From Bimuria novae-zelandiae CBS 107.79 (Eukaryota; Ascomycota; Dothideomycetes; Pleosporales; Didymosphaeriaceae), in the NCBI GenBank assembly GCA_010015655.1, contig ML976675.1, positions 186,001 to 250,000 on the forward strand: 64,000 nt of DNA, written 5' to 3'. This document shows, piece by piece, positions 23,155 through 34,920 of this stretch (within the stretch, counting starts at the first letter, position 1; every line of letters begins with the position of its first letter). The notes beneath the pieces are model-generated. The model did no database searches, was not told the DNA's origin, and saw only the letters and a list, made by a program, of their open reading frames with translations. The position numbers and the translations under genes were made by a program.

Positions 23155-26100
23155 CTACGCTTTCTTCTCGATCGCACTCGTCTTGGCCACCAGTTCCCCA
23201 ACGGCTTCAATCGTCTTCCCGCTCACGATCTCGAACACGGGCACGTCGGCCGCGAACTCCTTGCCCAACCACGTGCGGAGCTCAACAGCGATGAGAGAGT
23301 CGACGCCGTACGCGTGGAGCGCCTGGTGCGTGTCAACGTCCTCGTACTTGATCGACAGCGTCCGTGCCAGCCGCTTGGAGAGGGCCTCTACGACCACTTG
23401 GGCGCGCTCGGCCGTCGACTCCGCCTGGCGGAAGAGGCGTCCGGCGTCTACACCGCCGGCTGTGCCGTCGCTACTGCTGTCAGACCGGCCCGGGATCTGG
23501 CTGAAGCGGGCGAAGAGCGGCCTCTGCAGGACCTCGGGCAGCTCGAGCGACCGCGCGATGAGGCTGGCGGGCGTCTCCAGACCCATGACCATCTGGCACT
23601 GGTGGCCTTCTGGATAAAACGACGGGTTGCAGCAGATGTCCAGCAGAGACAGGAACTCGACCTCCTCAATCTGCACGAAGCCCTTGGAGCCCTGGAAGTG
23701 CTTTTGGAGCTGTTCGCTCTCGGCGATGACGCCGACGCTGCGCATCACGCCGAGGTCGATGGAGACGGCTTTTTGACCGCCCTGGCTGCGATGGAGTGCC
23801 AGCGCGTCCTGGAAGGTGCACCCGGCCGCGTAGTTGCTCTGGCCTGGGTTTCCGACCACACCCGACACAGAGGAGAGCAGTATGAAGAAATCGAGGTTGG
23901 GAAGCAGTGTGTGGAGATTCCATGACGCGTCGACTTTGGAGGAAGAGGTGTGCTCCCATTGCGTCAGGGACATGTTCTCGAACAAGGAATCCTAAAGGAA
24001 TGTCAGTGGCTGATTCGGGTCGCGATTGGTTTCGTGACTCACATTCAGAACCATGGTGGCGACGATGCACCCTCGGATCGGCGGGAGTGTCGTAGCAGCC
24101 TCTTCGAGCATGTGCGAGAGAGACTCTTTCGAAGACACGTCGCATTTCGGGGTCGATACAACGATGCCCTGGTCAGACAGCTCACGCACAAGCTCGGACG
24201 CTGCGGCAGAAGCAGCTCCGGACCTCGATGGGACGAGCAAGTGTTTAGCCCCTCTCGTAACCATCCATCGAAGTATCGAACGACCGATGCCGCCGAGGCC
24301 TCCTGCTACAAGGTAGGTGGCATTCTCGTCGAATGTCCAGGTTCGCCGATTGATCAGCGGTTTCTGCTGTCGTGTCAGTAGCCATTCTACCCAATATAGC
24401 TATCGTCATACCTGGACTTTCGTTGACGGGTCGATTCGGATCAGGATCCGACCAGAGTTCTTCCCACTTGCAAGATAACGGAACGCATCCTCCACCGAAT
24501 CCACGTCGTAGACGTTAAGGGGGCTCGGCGCCCGAATGCTGCCATCCCTAGCCAGATCCATCGTCTGCTGCAGGAGCTTGTGTGTCAGGTCCTTCTTTCT
24601 CATGTCGTGGACTATGTGGTGAAGATCGACGCCGGCGTACAGGCAGTTCTTCGCGAAATTGGCCATGGGCAGCGATGCGTTGGCATTTATATCGGCCTTG
24701 CCAATCTCGATCATCCTTCCGTACGGCGCAATGCACTCCCAAGAAGCCTTCAAGGACTCGCCTACCAAGGAGTTTAGAACAACATCGACGCCATAGCCAT
24801 CCGTGGCCCTCATGATTCCTTGGGCAAAGCTGGTGTCTCTGCTGTAGAAGATGTGGTCCGCAGGGATGTTGTACTCGTCCATTAGGAGCTGCTTTTTAGA
24901 GTCGTATCCCACTGTCGCAAAGACTTCTGCACCAACCATCTGCGCGATCTGGAGGGCCACCTGGCCTGTGCCGCCCGATGCTGAATGGATTAGGACTTTC
25001 TCGCCTTTCTGCAGGCGTGCGATCTCAAGGAACGACTGTATCGACGTCATACCGGGTATGACGACGGCGCAAGCGTCTTCGAACGAAACAGAGTCTGGGA
25101 TCTTAGCCGTCGACCACTCGAACGATCTAGGATAGGTTTTCATGCTGTTGAACGTCTGCGCACAGACACGGTCTCCAACCTTGACCGACTGAACGTCGGC
25201 TCCTACTCGTGTCACTACGCCAGCACAGTCCGCCCCGAAATCATTTTCCTCCAAGCGGCCGAGGGCGAGAAAGACGTCGCGGAAGCCGACACCCCAGACC
25301 TTGGCTTCGAGCTCGACCTCTGCTGGGCCTAGCTCCTCGTAGTATTCAAGGTCTTCTTTGAAATGTAGGGTCTCGAGCTGTCCACGGGTTTGGATATCCA
25401 GCGTGAGCGGCGGTCCAGGTAACCAAGGCTCGGTAACGGCTTGTGGTACAACGGATGATGTGAGGGCATTGTTGGTGTCAATATCGTCGACCAGCCGCCC
25501 GGTCAAGATCTGGCCGTCCCGGACCATGTACTCAACATCAGCGCTGAGATCCCCAACAAAGGCTGACTGGAATACATCAAACACGTAACTCGCGCATGCG
25601 GCGAGGTCGCGGGTGTTGTCGCCGATAGTGAGAGAAACGATACGATTGAGAGCAAACTCAGAGCGCAGCGTACGCAAGAGCCCGTCCTTGATTCCCGCGT
25701 AGGGGTACGATGACGGAAGGGCATTGCCCTCACCATCATATGCAGTAACCCAGAGTAGATTTTTCGACTGTTGTACCCAGCTTCTAACAGTGTTCAGCGT
25801 CGTCTGTTTCATCGGGTGAAGGTACGGTTGGTGGACGTCCGCAAAACAGATGACGTAGTCGCCCGACTCCAGCTTCTCATCTGTCATCTCGCTGAGAGTG
25901 AGCACTCGGAATTTCCAGCCTGTTTTCTCAAGGACGGTAATCGCAAGCGACTTTTGGAAGCCGTCTTCGTCGTCAATCACTAGCAGAACTCTGCTGTCTG
26001 CATGTGGAAGGGTTGGCTGGGCCGTCGCTTCTCTTGACACCATGAGACTGGAGCAATGCGCAGCATCGTTTTTGTAGTCCTTGGTGACTAGGTCAGTTCC

Positions 26101-29100
26101 TGAGAAGCCGTTGTCCTTCAAGGCTGCATCCCACTGCGGCAACGTCATTGTTGGATCATCTTGTTGGCCACACCACCAGTCCGCAGTGACGCCGAAGCCG
26201 AAGCCAATCTCGAAGCAGTCGGGGACCGTGAATTCTTGGAGAACGAGCTGGCCTCCCGGTGTCAGCACTTGTCGAAGGTTTTGAAGAACCGCACTGGTAT
26301 CCGCGGCCATTTGTAGCGCACCGGCTGCGAAAATTACATCGTAGCTGGCAGGCTGCAGTCCTTGCTTGATCAGATCTTGGTTGACATCGAGACACTTAAA
26401 GTCCATGCGGTTCCGATGCTCCGAAAATTGCTCTCGGGCGTCATCGAGGGAAGCTGTCGATGCATCCGAATAGGTGTACTCAGAGAACGCTATTCCCCCT
26501 GTACGAGCTTCGATGCTCTGGAAGACTGATAGCGCATAGCTTGTGAGAACGCCTCTGCGAGCGCCAATCTCGAGGATCTTCTGAGTAGGCTTCTGGTGAG
26601 CCAGCAGTCCGAGATACGCCTCGAGATCCTGATTGCAGACTGCCTTCACCGCGTCATCGAGGCAATCCTGGAATAAGGCTGATGAAAGGGACAAGTCAAG
26701 CCCGTGTGGTTTCCCGCGGACTATGAAAGGAAAGCTCTGTGCGACGTCTGTGAACAGCTTCCACGATGGCCGCCTCGTACCAAGGTCTTGCAGTCTGCTG
26801 GTGAGATCGCTTCCTTCAGGGATGTCTCTGCTTGGCTTTCCCCGAAGCTGACGCTCTATCCAAGAGATGTACTTCTTCATGTGGGCTGGCATCGTTTCCC
26901 TGTCGGTGTCCCGAAGGTTGTCGATGTTGTGCTGCGCTACAGACCTGAGGATCTCATCAAGCTCGATCCGATCGCGGACGGCTACATCGTCGTCGTACAG
27001 TGAGTGCGCTGCGCCACTGCTCAAGCTATGGGGTTGTTGTAGGGTGCGCAATGATGCTTGTGGTTTCCACTCGATGTGGTGCAACAACTTCCTTCCGCTA
27101 TTATCGGCATCAGCTTCACGCGACATGATTGGCAACATCTCCAGCCGTTTGATGTAGCAAAGAAGTGTGCCTGTTTCCGACAAGACCGCCACCTCGCAGT
27201 CCAGGCCAGCGCCAGCGTGCTTGAGCTTTGCCTGTGTAAAGACGTTGACCCGGTTTGTAGATGGGTTTTGCCACCCAGTCTCGGCGATCCATGCATCTTT
27301 TATCTTGTGCGGGACCGAAGTCGGGACATTCTTCGACATTCCCTGAGATGGTGGGATAGGGCAGAGCTGTAAGCAAGAATCGAGGATACCGGGATGGACA
27401 ACGCCCTCCTTGAATGACTCAACTGGATGTCCAACGTTAACTTGGGCAACAGCGAGAGCTTCCCCATCCCAGCAAACTGCATCGGCGAGAGAAAAGGTCG
27501 GCCCGTAACGGAAACCATTTTCCTCGAGCCAGTGATAAAAATCAGAAGTGGCGATTTTCACATCAGCATTGCTTTTTGTGTTTTCGTACTTGCGAGTCAG
27601 TGAATCAGTGAGATTCTGGAATTCCTGACCACCATCTACCTCGGACCGGGTTTCTTGTTCAAACTCGACATGAATGATGTGTATATTGCAGGACCTCCAG
27701 TAGTTCTCCGCATACGAGAAGATCTCGATCTCGAACCGGGTGGAAGATTTCTCATATGTCTGTTGCAAGGGACGGAGATGTGTCACAACTTCTGTCGCCT
27801 TTCCTGCGGTGATAACGACCGGACTCGTGAAAGTGGACTCCTTCACCTGGTAGCCCCGGATGGCTTGGGTCCCACTGGCAGCAGTTTGTCTGACAGCTTC
27901 AATGGCGATCATAAGTGAGCCTACAGCAGGAAAAACGATGGCGTTGCCCACAACGTGGTCCGCCACCCAAGGAACCTCCTCGACCTTGAGCATTTTCCGC
28001 CAACGTGGTTGCAGGGGGTTCCAGTCGCTTGCGCGCTGGCCTAGAAGACTCCCGGGCGAAGGCTCTTGACGCAGTCGCCAGTCACGGCTCACTCTGGGTT
28101 CGTGCCAGTACGTCAGGCTCCTATCGAATGAGTACTCCGGGGCATCCACTACAGGCTTGACGCCCGGCGAGGGATCATCCTGTTGGTTAGCCGCCGTGAC
28201 CGAAACACGATGGCCACTGGTGAATAGCTGCCCAACCAGCTGCAGAACAGTTTTCGACGGGGCGTCCTGCTTCAACAGTACTGACGCGTATCGCGCGGTG
28301 CTGTTACCAGCGTGGGCCAGGGAGTCGCGCACAGGTCGCTGCAACGCCGCGTGGGGACCAATCTCAATGTAATCGGTAATGGACTTGAGGCCATCTACCT
28401 TGGGCGCCGTGTGGACAACGTAGTTCAGCGCGTCGGTGAACCGTACCGGTGACTCCAGATTATCGACCCAGTACTGCGGGTCCAGCAGGCTGAATGACGC
28501 AGCCTTCTGGCTTGTTACGGTGGACACCATGATAGGGTTGCCGCTGGGCACCTCGCGCGGCTTGAGACGACCTATGCTAGACAGATACCCCTCCGCGACC
28601 TGATGCATAGCCGGCGAGTGGTACGCCACGCCCGTTCTAATCTTCCTCGCGAAGACGCCGTCTTTTTCAAGGGTGACTTGCAGCTGGTCGATGGCGGCTT
28701 CGTCGCCGGAAAGTGTGACGTTGCTCGGGGAGTTGATACACGCGACGGAAACACCTCCGGGAAGTGCCGCTTTCGCTAGGTAGGCCTCTGCTTCGGACTC
28801 TGCGAGGTTCACACTCATCATGGCGCCGGGCTGCAGTGTGGATGCGGCGGCTACCTGCGCGGCGAAGCGGCCTCTGTTGTAGGCCACTTCGCAGGCGGAG
28901 CGCAGGGAGAGGGCGCCGACGGCGTAGGCGGCTGCGATTTCTCCGGAGGAGTGCCCGACGACGACGTCGGGCGTTATGTTGAAGGTGGCGAGGAGTTCGA
29001 CGAGGGCGATTTGGAGCGCGGTGCAGAGGGGCTGGCTGAATTCGGGTTTGTTGATGGAGGACTTGTCGGCGAGTTTATCAAATAACGACCATTCAGCACC

Positions 29101-31689
29101 CAATTCCTGAAATACGCGGTGCTCTTCGTCGAGCGTGGCTTTGAACACGGGGTAGTGGAGTAGGTCGAGGCCCATGTTTGCGTACTGCGCGCCCTGGCCG
29201 GTGAAGATGAAGCCCACGCCGGCATCGCGTGCAGCGCGTTCGCGTTTCGCAGCGGCGAGGTTCAGGGACTCTGGGGGGGCGTGGGCGTCGATGATGGAGA
29301 AGGAGCGCCAGGCCATGAGGGTGCGGCGCGCGGCGAGCGTGTAGGCCAGGGAGGGGAGGAAGGTCGGTTCATGTAGGTTGGATTGGAGATAGGGGGTGTA
29401 GAGGTCGAGGGTTCGTTTTAGGGCGGCTTCGTCGCGGGCGGACCAGGTTAGGAGGTGGTATGAGGGGGGAGCTTTGCTTTGGGTGGTGAGGGCGTGGTGA
29501 GTCCTGTTGACGCCGTTGGTCTTGTTGACATCGTGGACTCCGTTGAGGTCTGAGAAACCGTTCACGCCGTTGACATCGTAGGTCCCGTTGGTCCCGTTGA
29601 CCTTGGTGACTTCGTGGACTCCGTTAACACTGTTAGTTCCATTGACCTTAAGGACCTCGTCTCCGTTCACTTCATCGACTCCATTCACCCCGTTGGCCTC
29701 CTTGACACCGTTGACACCGTTGACTCTATTGACTTCCTTAGTTCCATTAGACAGGCTTGGAGCGGTCAAAGTGCGATAATTCCCCTTGAGCCCAAGCGCC
29801 TCAATAGTATGCCACGCATCGTCGATAATAACGTGCGCATTCGCTCCGCCAAAGCCGAACGAATCGACCGAGACGCGTCGCACACCATCGCTTGGCCAAG
29901 GAATGGGAGTAGTAGGGACCTACAGTTCGTCAGTTTGGGCTTGGATTGTATGAGCTCGTCTAGAGAGTGTGTGCATAGAGGGACGTCGTGTAGGGGGTTT
30001 ATGTACCTCCAAGTGGTAGAATTTTGCATTGATCTTGGGGTTGAGTTTCTCAAAGAGGGCGTTTGGAGGGATGGTGCCGTGCTCGAGGATCTGGATGCAT
30101 TTTAGGATGGCGGCGAGGCCGGAGCCGCCTTCGAGGTGGCCGATGTTGGCTTTTATGGAGCCGCTGGTGGGAAAAACACGTCAGTGACCGCCACAGGCGA
30201 ACAACAAAAGAGCAAGGATGTTGGGCTACACCTACATGTAGAGGGGCTCCTTGGCGGATCTGCTACTCCTGAAGACGCGGCCCAACGCGGTTGCTTCTGT
30301 CACGTCTCCAATTTGCGTACCGGTGCCTGGAACTGTCAGATGCGACGAAAGAGAGAGAGAGAGGGTGGGGGCATACCATGAGCTTCGACATAACGCGTTG
30401 CCTTGAAATCTAAGCCAGAGCTCTTGTACACCTGACGAATGAGCGCCTCTTGCGCGGCCCCGTTCGGCATAGGCATAGACGGCGTATGCCCATCCTGGTT
30501 CGACCCCGTCCCCCTAATCACCGCGCGAACCGTATCCCCGTCCCTAATCGCATCAGACAGCCTCTTCAGCACGAGGACAATCACGCCCTCTCCCCTCGCA
30601 TAGCCATTAGCCCGGTGATCAAAACTATAGCAGCGACTATCTTTGGACAAGAAATTCATGTTCGACATGTAAAGCGACCATTCTGGGCTGAGTAGACTGT
30701 TCCCGGAGGTTACGAGCGCCATGGAACTCTGGCCGCTGCGCAGACTCTGGCACGCGAGGTCGACGGTGATCAGGCTGGAGGAACACGCGGTGTTGACGTG
30801 GATGCTGGGACCCCGCAGATCGAAGTACCAAGAGAGGCGGTTCGCCTGGATGCTGGGGCTCGTGGCGGTGGAGACCATTTGCGCGGCGTGGTCGGGGTCT
30901 TTGGCGGTCATCATGATGTAGTCTTCTGAGGTGGAGGAGGCGTAGACCGCGGTGTTGGTTCCGGCTGCCTTTTCTAGGGGGATACCGGCTGTGTATAGCG
31001 TGAGTAGTGGGTTCATGGTTGAGGGTGCTTGGATCATACCATTTTCCAGGGCTCGGTAGGAGGTCTCGAGGAGCCATCGTTGTTGTGGGTCCATCGCTTC
31101 TGCCTCTGTTTTTACATATCAGTATTTGGAGATACCGAATTGGATTACTCGCTGGGGGAATTGCGTTCTCGAATTAATTCACTGGCAAGAACCACGCCTG
31201 GATTTCCTTTCGGGAATGATGGCGCAGTGAAGGAACTCAGTTGTGTGCATGCAATGAGTCCTCAAATCAAAACATAGGAAGTCGCTCGCTGTGGAATTTA
31301 CCTACCCTGGGCCGTGATAGAGAAGAAGGGGGCATCGAAGGCGGCGGGATCTCCCTTCATGAAGTAGCCTCCCCTTGAATATAGCTGGTTCCTCTGTTAG
31401 CGAACTATTTCGGTTCTGTTGAGGAAGCATCTTGAATCTTGGTGTCCTCCGCAGCGTCTCCATGCCATGGCACAACACAGTACAAAATTGTAAGAGGAGG
31501 TATTTTGGTTGGACCTACCGTGTTCTTGACACCCGAACCAGGCTTATAGAATGTGTCGATGTTTGTTCGGTCCTTCGGCCATTCTCTCATCATGTTCCTC
31601 CCGTGCTCGAGCATGTCCCAGAAGCTCGAGACATCTTCAACACCGTCCGGCAGCCTGAAGGACTGGCCTATGATGGCAATTGGTTCCAT
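23155..31689 (-). CDS. Highly reducing polyketide synthase (PKS1), KS-AT-DH-MT-ER-KR-ACP
   Basis: Iterative type I PKS making a reduced polyketide chain. Eight exons: 31519-31689, 31306-31393, 30377-31105, 30236-30326, 30007-30163, 24412-29919, 24043-24366, 23155-23991. They sum to 2,635 codons in one frame. KS: TACSS with Cys about 194, His about 329 (VEAHG) and His about 369. AT: GHSSGE with Ser about 737. DH: His about 1067 ([10 protein letters not shown]) and Asp about 1259. MT: the SAM motif reads EIGARRG (about 1529) instead of EIGxGxG, so C-methylation is probably lost. [14 protein letters not shown] (about 2060). [10 protein letters not shown] (about 2270) and Tyr about 2410 (GQSNYAAG). 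ACP: GVDSL with Ser about 2588. The chain ends 46 residues later, with no thioesterase or reductase. An asparagine-glycine-rich repeat separates KS and AT. The oxoamine synthase next door is the likely releasing enzyme. Confidence 0.95.
29495..29735 (-). repeat. VNG-repeat linker within PKS1
   Basis: Between KS and AT (about residues 474-554) the protein has some twenty repeats of a Val-Asn-Gly-x pattern ([15 protein letters not shown] and variants). It is encoded by an imperfect minisatellite of GTTGAC/CCGTTGAC-like words on the plus strand. It keeps frame throughout. It lies outside the catalytic domains, so it is probably a flexible spacer whose length can vary by replication slippage. Confidence 0.8.
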
Positions 31690-32874
31690 TTGCGCGGTGC
31701 TCGTGATTGAATTGAGACCTTGGGATTTGTAGCACTCAATCTGGAAGTACGTGGATGCAAACAATCCAGTATGGTACCTCTTGTAGCTTGGATGCGTAGC
31801 GTGTGGCCACTGCAAGATCGATGCCCTAGGCTTACAATGACGTTATCTTATTTTTTATACAGAAAATCTATCTTGGAAATTCTTAAAATCACTGTTGCCC
31901 GAGTCTCGCGCTACGCGATTAATCGGAGGGTGGCACCATATGCGCGCCAGGGCCGCAACGACAAATCGTGATTCGGTCTTTCGCAAGACGTGCTCGTCAG
32001 CTTCGGCGAACGCCATTTTCGGCACGACTTAGACCCCAAACTCCCCTGCTTCGCCCGTCTCCCCACGCTTACACACAAGCGGCAGTTACAACGGCTTGGT
32101 TCAAGTGACCTCGGGAGTGCGTGGCGTCAAGGTTTCGAGCATAATGTCCGCCGGATCCTTAAATACGCATTTCAGCCAAGCGTACCTCCAATTCATCTAG
32201 CGCTATGCACCCAAGGCGGACTGCGGGTGGCTAGCGCTCATGGGTGACAATGCAGAAATTACGCTAGTCACCCGCACGAATACCTGCCGGCCGAGGTATC
32301 GTACTGGGCGCGTCGGTCAGCACTAGCCCCCACCTGTTCACTATTGCGACGGAGGCGCGGACTGGGCTTTTTTCTTGAAGTTTTCCCTGTAGGATTGTAG
32401 AATTGTGGTACTGTGGAACTGTGGAACCCACACCGCGCAGCTACTAAGCCGTATGTAATACATATGCATCATCAAAAGGCTCCTATGTCTCAATAAGCTA
32501 CGTAATAGACACAAATTTGAAATGACGATAAAATTGCTCCAAGTAGTAATTGGTGTATGGGGTACTCAAAATATCAAACTTAGTTAATTTGGGATTGTTG
32601 AAGTGATTAAACGAGGTATAGCCTAGGGCTAAGTCATCTCATGTCAGCCGAGTTACGGGCTGGATGAGCTGAACAGGCTGCAGCGTCAACAAGAATCTGA
32701 TCGGTAAGGCCGGGATGGTGTGTCCGCCTTACGATCTTTCGTCCGCATCATGATCATCAATCAGTACTGGCCATTGGCAAACGTTTTGAAAGTTTAGGAG
32801 TGTATGCATGCGTCTTGGTAGTGTATCGTCGCCCTAGTTTCTCCCACGGTCACACAGCCAGTACTTCTGCCCCG
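31690..32874. promoter_or_regulatory. Upstream region of PKS1
   Basis: About 1.2 kb between the PKS1 start codon and the 3' end of the oxoamine synthase gene. No gene recognised. It must carry the PKS1 promoter on the minus strand. I could not identify a specific regulator binding site. Confidence 0.5.
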
Positions 32875-34469
32875 TCACACCATTCCAAACCCGCTCACCT
32901 GTTCCTGTCTCATCCAATCGTAAACGTCCTTTGCAGCCTTCGTTACGGGTTCCGCCACCTTCCCTGCATCCATGTCCACCATTTCTTGTACCCATGCGTA
33001 AATGGCATCGACGAAGCCCCTGACTTGCTCTTCGTTGTTGTGAGCATGAATGATGCACCTCAAGCGACTCTGTCCTGGTGGTACTACCGGGTATGTGACA
33101 GGGAAGGTGCGGTATGAAGCCGAGAGGAGATGATAGTACATCCACCAGAAAGATTTTGGCCTGGTTGAGATGGCAAGCAGATGGGTGTTAATCTCTCTGT
33201 CCTCCCATCCCTCGGCGAGAGGGACGTTTAGTATACCCTTGGAATTCGCTTCCGGCCAGAGGGGGTGCGAGGTTAAAAGCTCAAAGAACAGTCTGGACAT
33301 TTCCTGGACGCGTTGTCGGTCCTAAAGTGACAATTCTTAGTATATTTTCAAAGCAGAATCAAGCAGCCTTCAAAGAGATTGAAACACACGAAAAGAGAGG
33401 ATAAAGGCACATACCGCTTCTTTCGTGCTGAGCACCTTATATCCCGACACTACGGCTGCCACGAAAGGAAATGTAGGAGCTGTAGAGAACATGACTGCCC
33501 TTGAGAAGTTTATAACTGTATTCCGGATGGTTTTATTGCCGAGAATAATTGCTAAGAGGACATGTTAACTTGCGAGCATCCACATGCTAATGCTGGTAAG
33601 CACATACCTCCGGAGGCACCGATTGCCTTGCCAAAGGAATGCATAACCACAGCAATCTCTTTCTCAAGCCCGAGTTCGCAGACGAGGCCTTTGCCTCCGG
33701 GACCTATGAAGCCAACGCTGTGCGCTTCGTCAACCACGAACTGAACGCTGCCCTCAAGGTCCTGGAAGACGTCTTGGGCAGCCTCAACTAGCTCTTGTAG
33801 CGGACATATATCCCCGTCCATGCTGTATATGGACTCCACCGCAACTAGGACACACCGCTTCCCCTGGCGTACCAGAGGCCGCGTGGCCAGAATGTCCTGC
33901 AGCGTGTCTCGGAAGGCACCGACGTCGCTATGGGGGAATGAGACCCTGTCCATTGCTAGCGACTGTCTCATGCCGTCGTGTGTGCTAGCGTGGACCAAAG
34001 CGTCGTACACAATAACGTCTCCTTGCTTGGCAATTGAATTCCAGATGGCCAAGTTGGCCTCGAACCCTGAGCCCATGAAGAGACCTGCTTCGGCGCCATG
34101 AAAGGCCGCAATCTCCGACTCTGCCTTCTCTATATACGGGTAGTTTCCATCCATGAGCCTCGAACTGGTGGTTCCGAGAGCAAAATTGGGATGCCTCTCG
34201 AGCTCGGCAAGGAACTCAGCGCGGTGCTGGGAGCTCCGGCCCATCGACATGACATCCCCAGAACAAAAGTCCACTGAGGTGACATCTGACGGCAGGGTTG
34301 AGTAAAAGTTGTCAGACGCGCGCTTGACGTCGAGAACCTCTTCGAGATTGCGGTAAAAGGTTGACAGTGACTTGGTCTGCTCCGGTTGGATTCGGTGGCC
34401 CTTGATCAACGTCGCGAGAGGCGCCGGGGGGGAGGAAACGGGGTTGTCGTCTGGCTGGAAGTCACCCAT
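32875..34469 (-). CDS. PLP-dependent alpha-oxoamine synthase (BioF/AOS-like), stand-alone
   Basis: Fold-type I PLP enzyme of the alpha-oxoamine synthase group, which joins an acyl thioester to an amino acid with loss of CO2. Three exons (33608-34469, 33415-33551, 32875-33321) give 481 aa, about the size of bacterial 8-amino-7-oxononanoate synthase. This is much shorter than fungal proteins that carry extra serine-palmitoyltransferase parts. Active-site residues are present: His about 160 (LVHAS, cofactor stacking), Asp about 247 and His about 250 (VVDEAHSVG), and Schiff-base Lys about 281 (HSFGKAIGASG). A glycine-rich stretch SGFEAN is also present. It lies directly upstream of PKS1 on the same strand. 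PKS-partnered enzymes of this family offload polyketides by condensation with Ala or Ser (fumonisin and curvulamine-type pathways). The amino-acid substrate here cannot be read from the sequence. Confidence 0.92.
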
Positions 34470-34920
34470 TGTGCAAGAATATAAAAAGAGCTTGCTTTAC
34501 TACGACAAGGTCAAAGAAATTTGGCGCGAGGTGACAGGGTCGTGTGGGAGAGGAGCTTTATATGCAAGGTTCTTAGTTTCCGTACCGTACGACCTCCGTC
34601 ACGGTGCAAAACGCTACTGCGGGACGAGAAGCATTCACCGCCAATAAGCTGATAGTAATACGCGCTAATCGCATGCACGGTGAGCACAGACAGTATAGAC
34701 GATACCAAAGGCTGTGTATCCACCCCTAGCTAGCGGTTCCCAAATTTGAGTGGAACTCTACGAGATCTGGTCTCCAGACAGTTATCGCACGTGCGCGTAA
34801 GCACCCGTGCAGTAGTAGTTACCAATTTGACAAGGTTCTGATGTTGAAGTGTAGCGTAGGCAGGAGTGAAATTCTACGGTAGAAGCATGCTAATATTTTG
34901 CCGCCCTTACATGAATCTAT
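34470..34920. other. Intergenic region with dispersed repeat copy B
   Basis: About 450 bp between the oxoamine synthase start and the membrane-protein stop. It contains a repeat copy (about 34765-34865) shared with 8942-9000 and 40708-40810, and the oxoamine synthase promoter on its left. Confidence 0.5.
34765..34868. repeat. Dispersed repeat, copy B
   Basis: Starts GTCTCCAGACAGTTATCGCA, matching copy A. Its later part (AAGGTTCTGATGTTGAAG, then GTAGCGTAGGCAGGA) matches copy C near 40770-40805. Copy B therefore spans most of the original unit. Element type is unknown. Confidence 0.45.

Noticed and set aside
23314..23925. Long plus-strand frame of about 200 codons opposite PKS1
   Set aside because: It is the antisense shadow of the PKS1 ACP/KR exon; content is low-complexity and not family-like.
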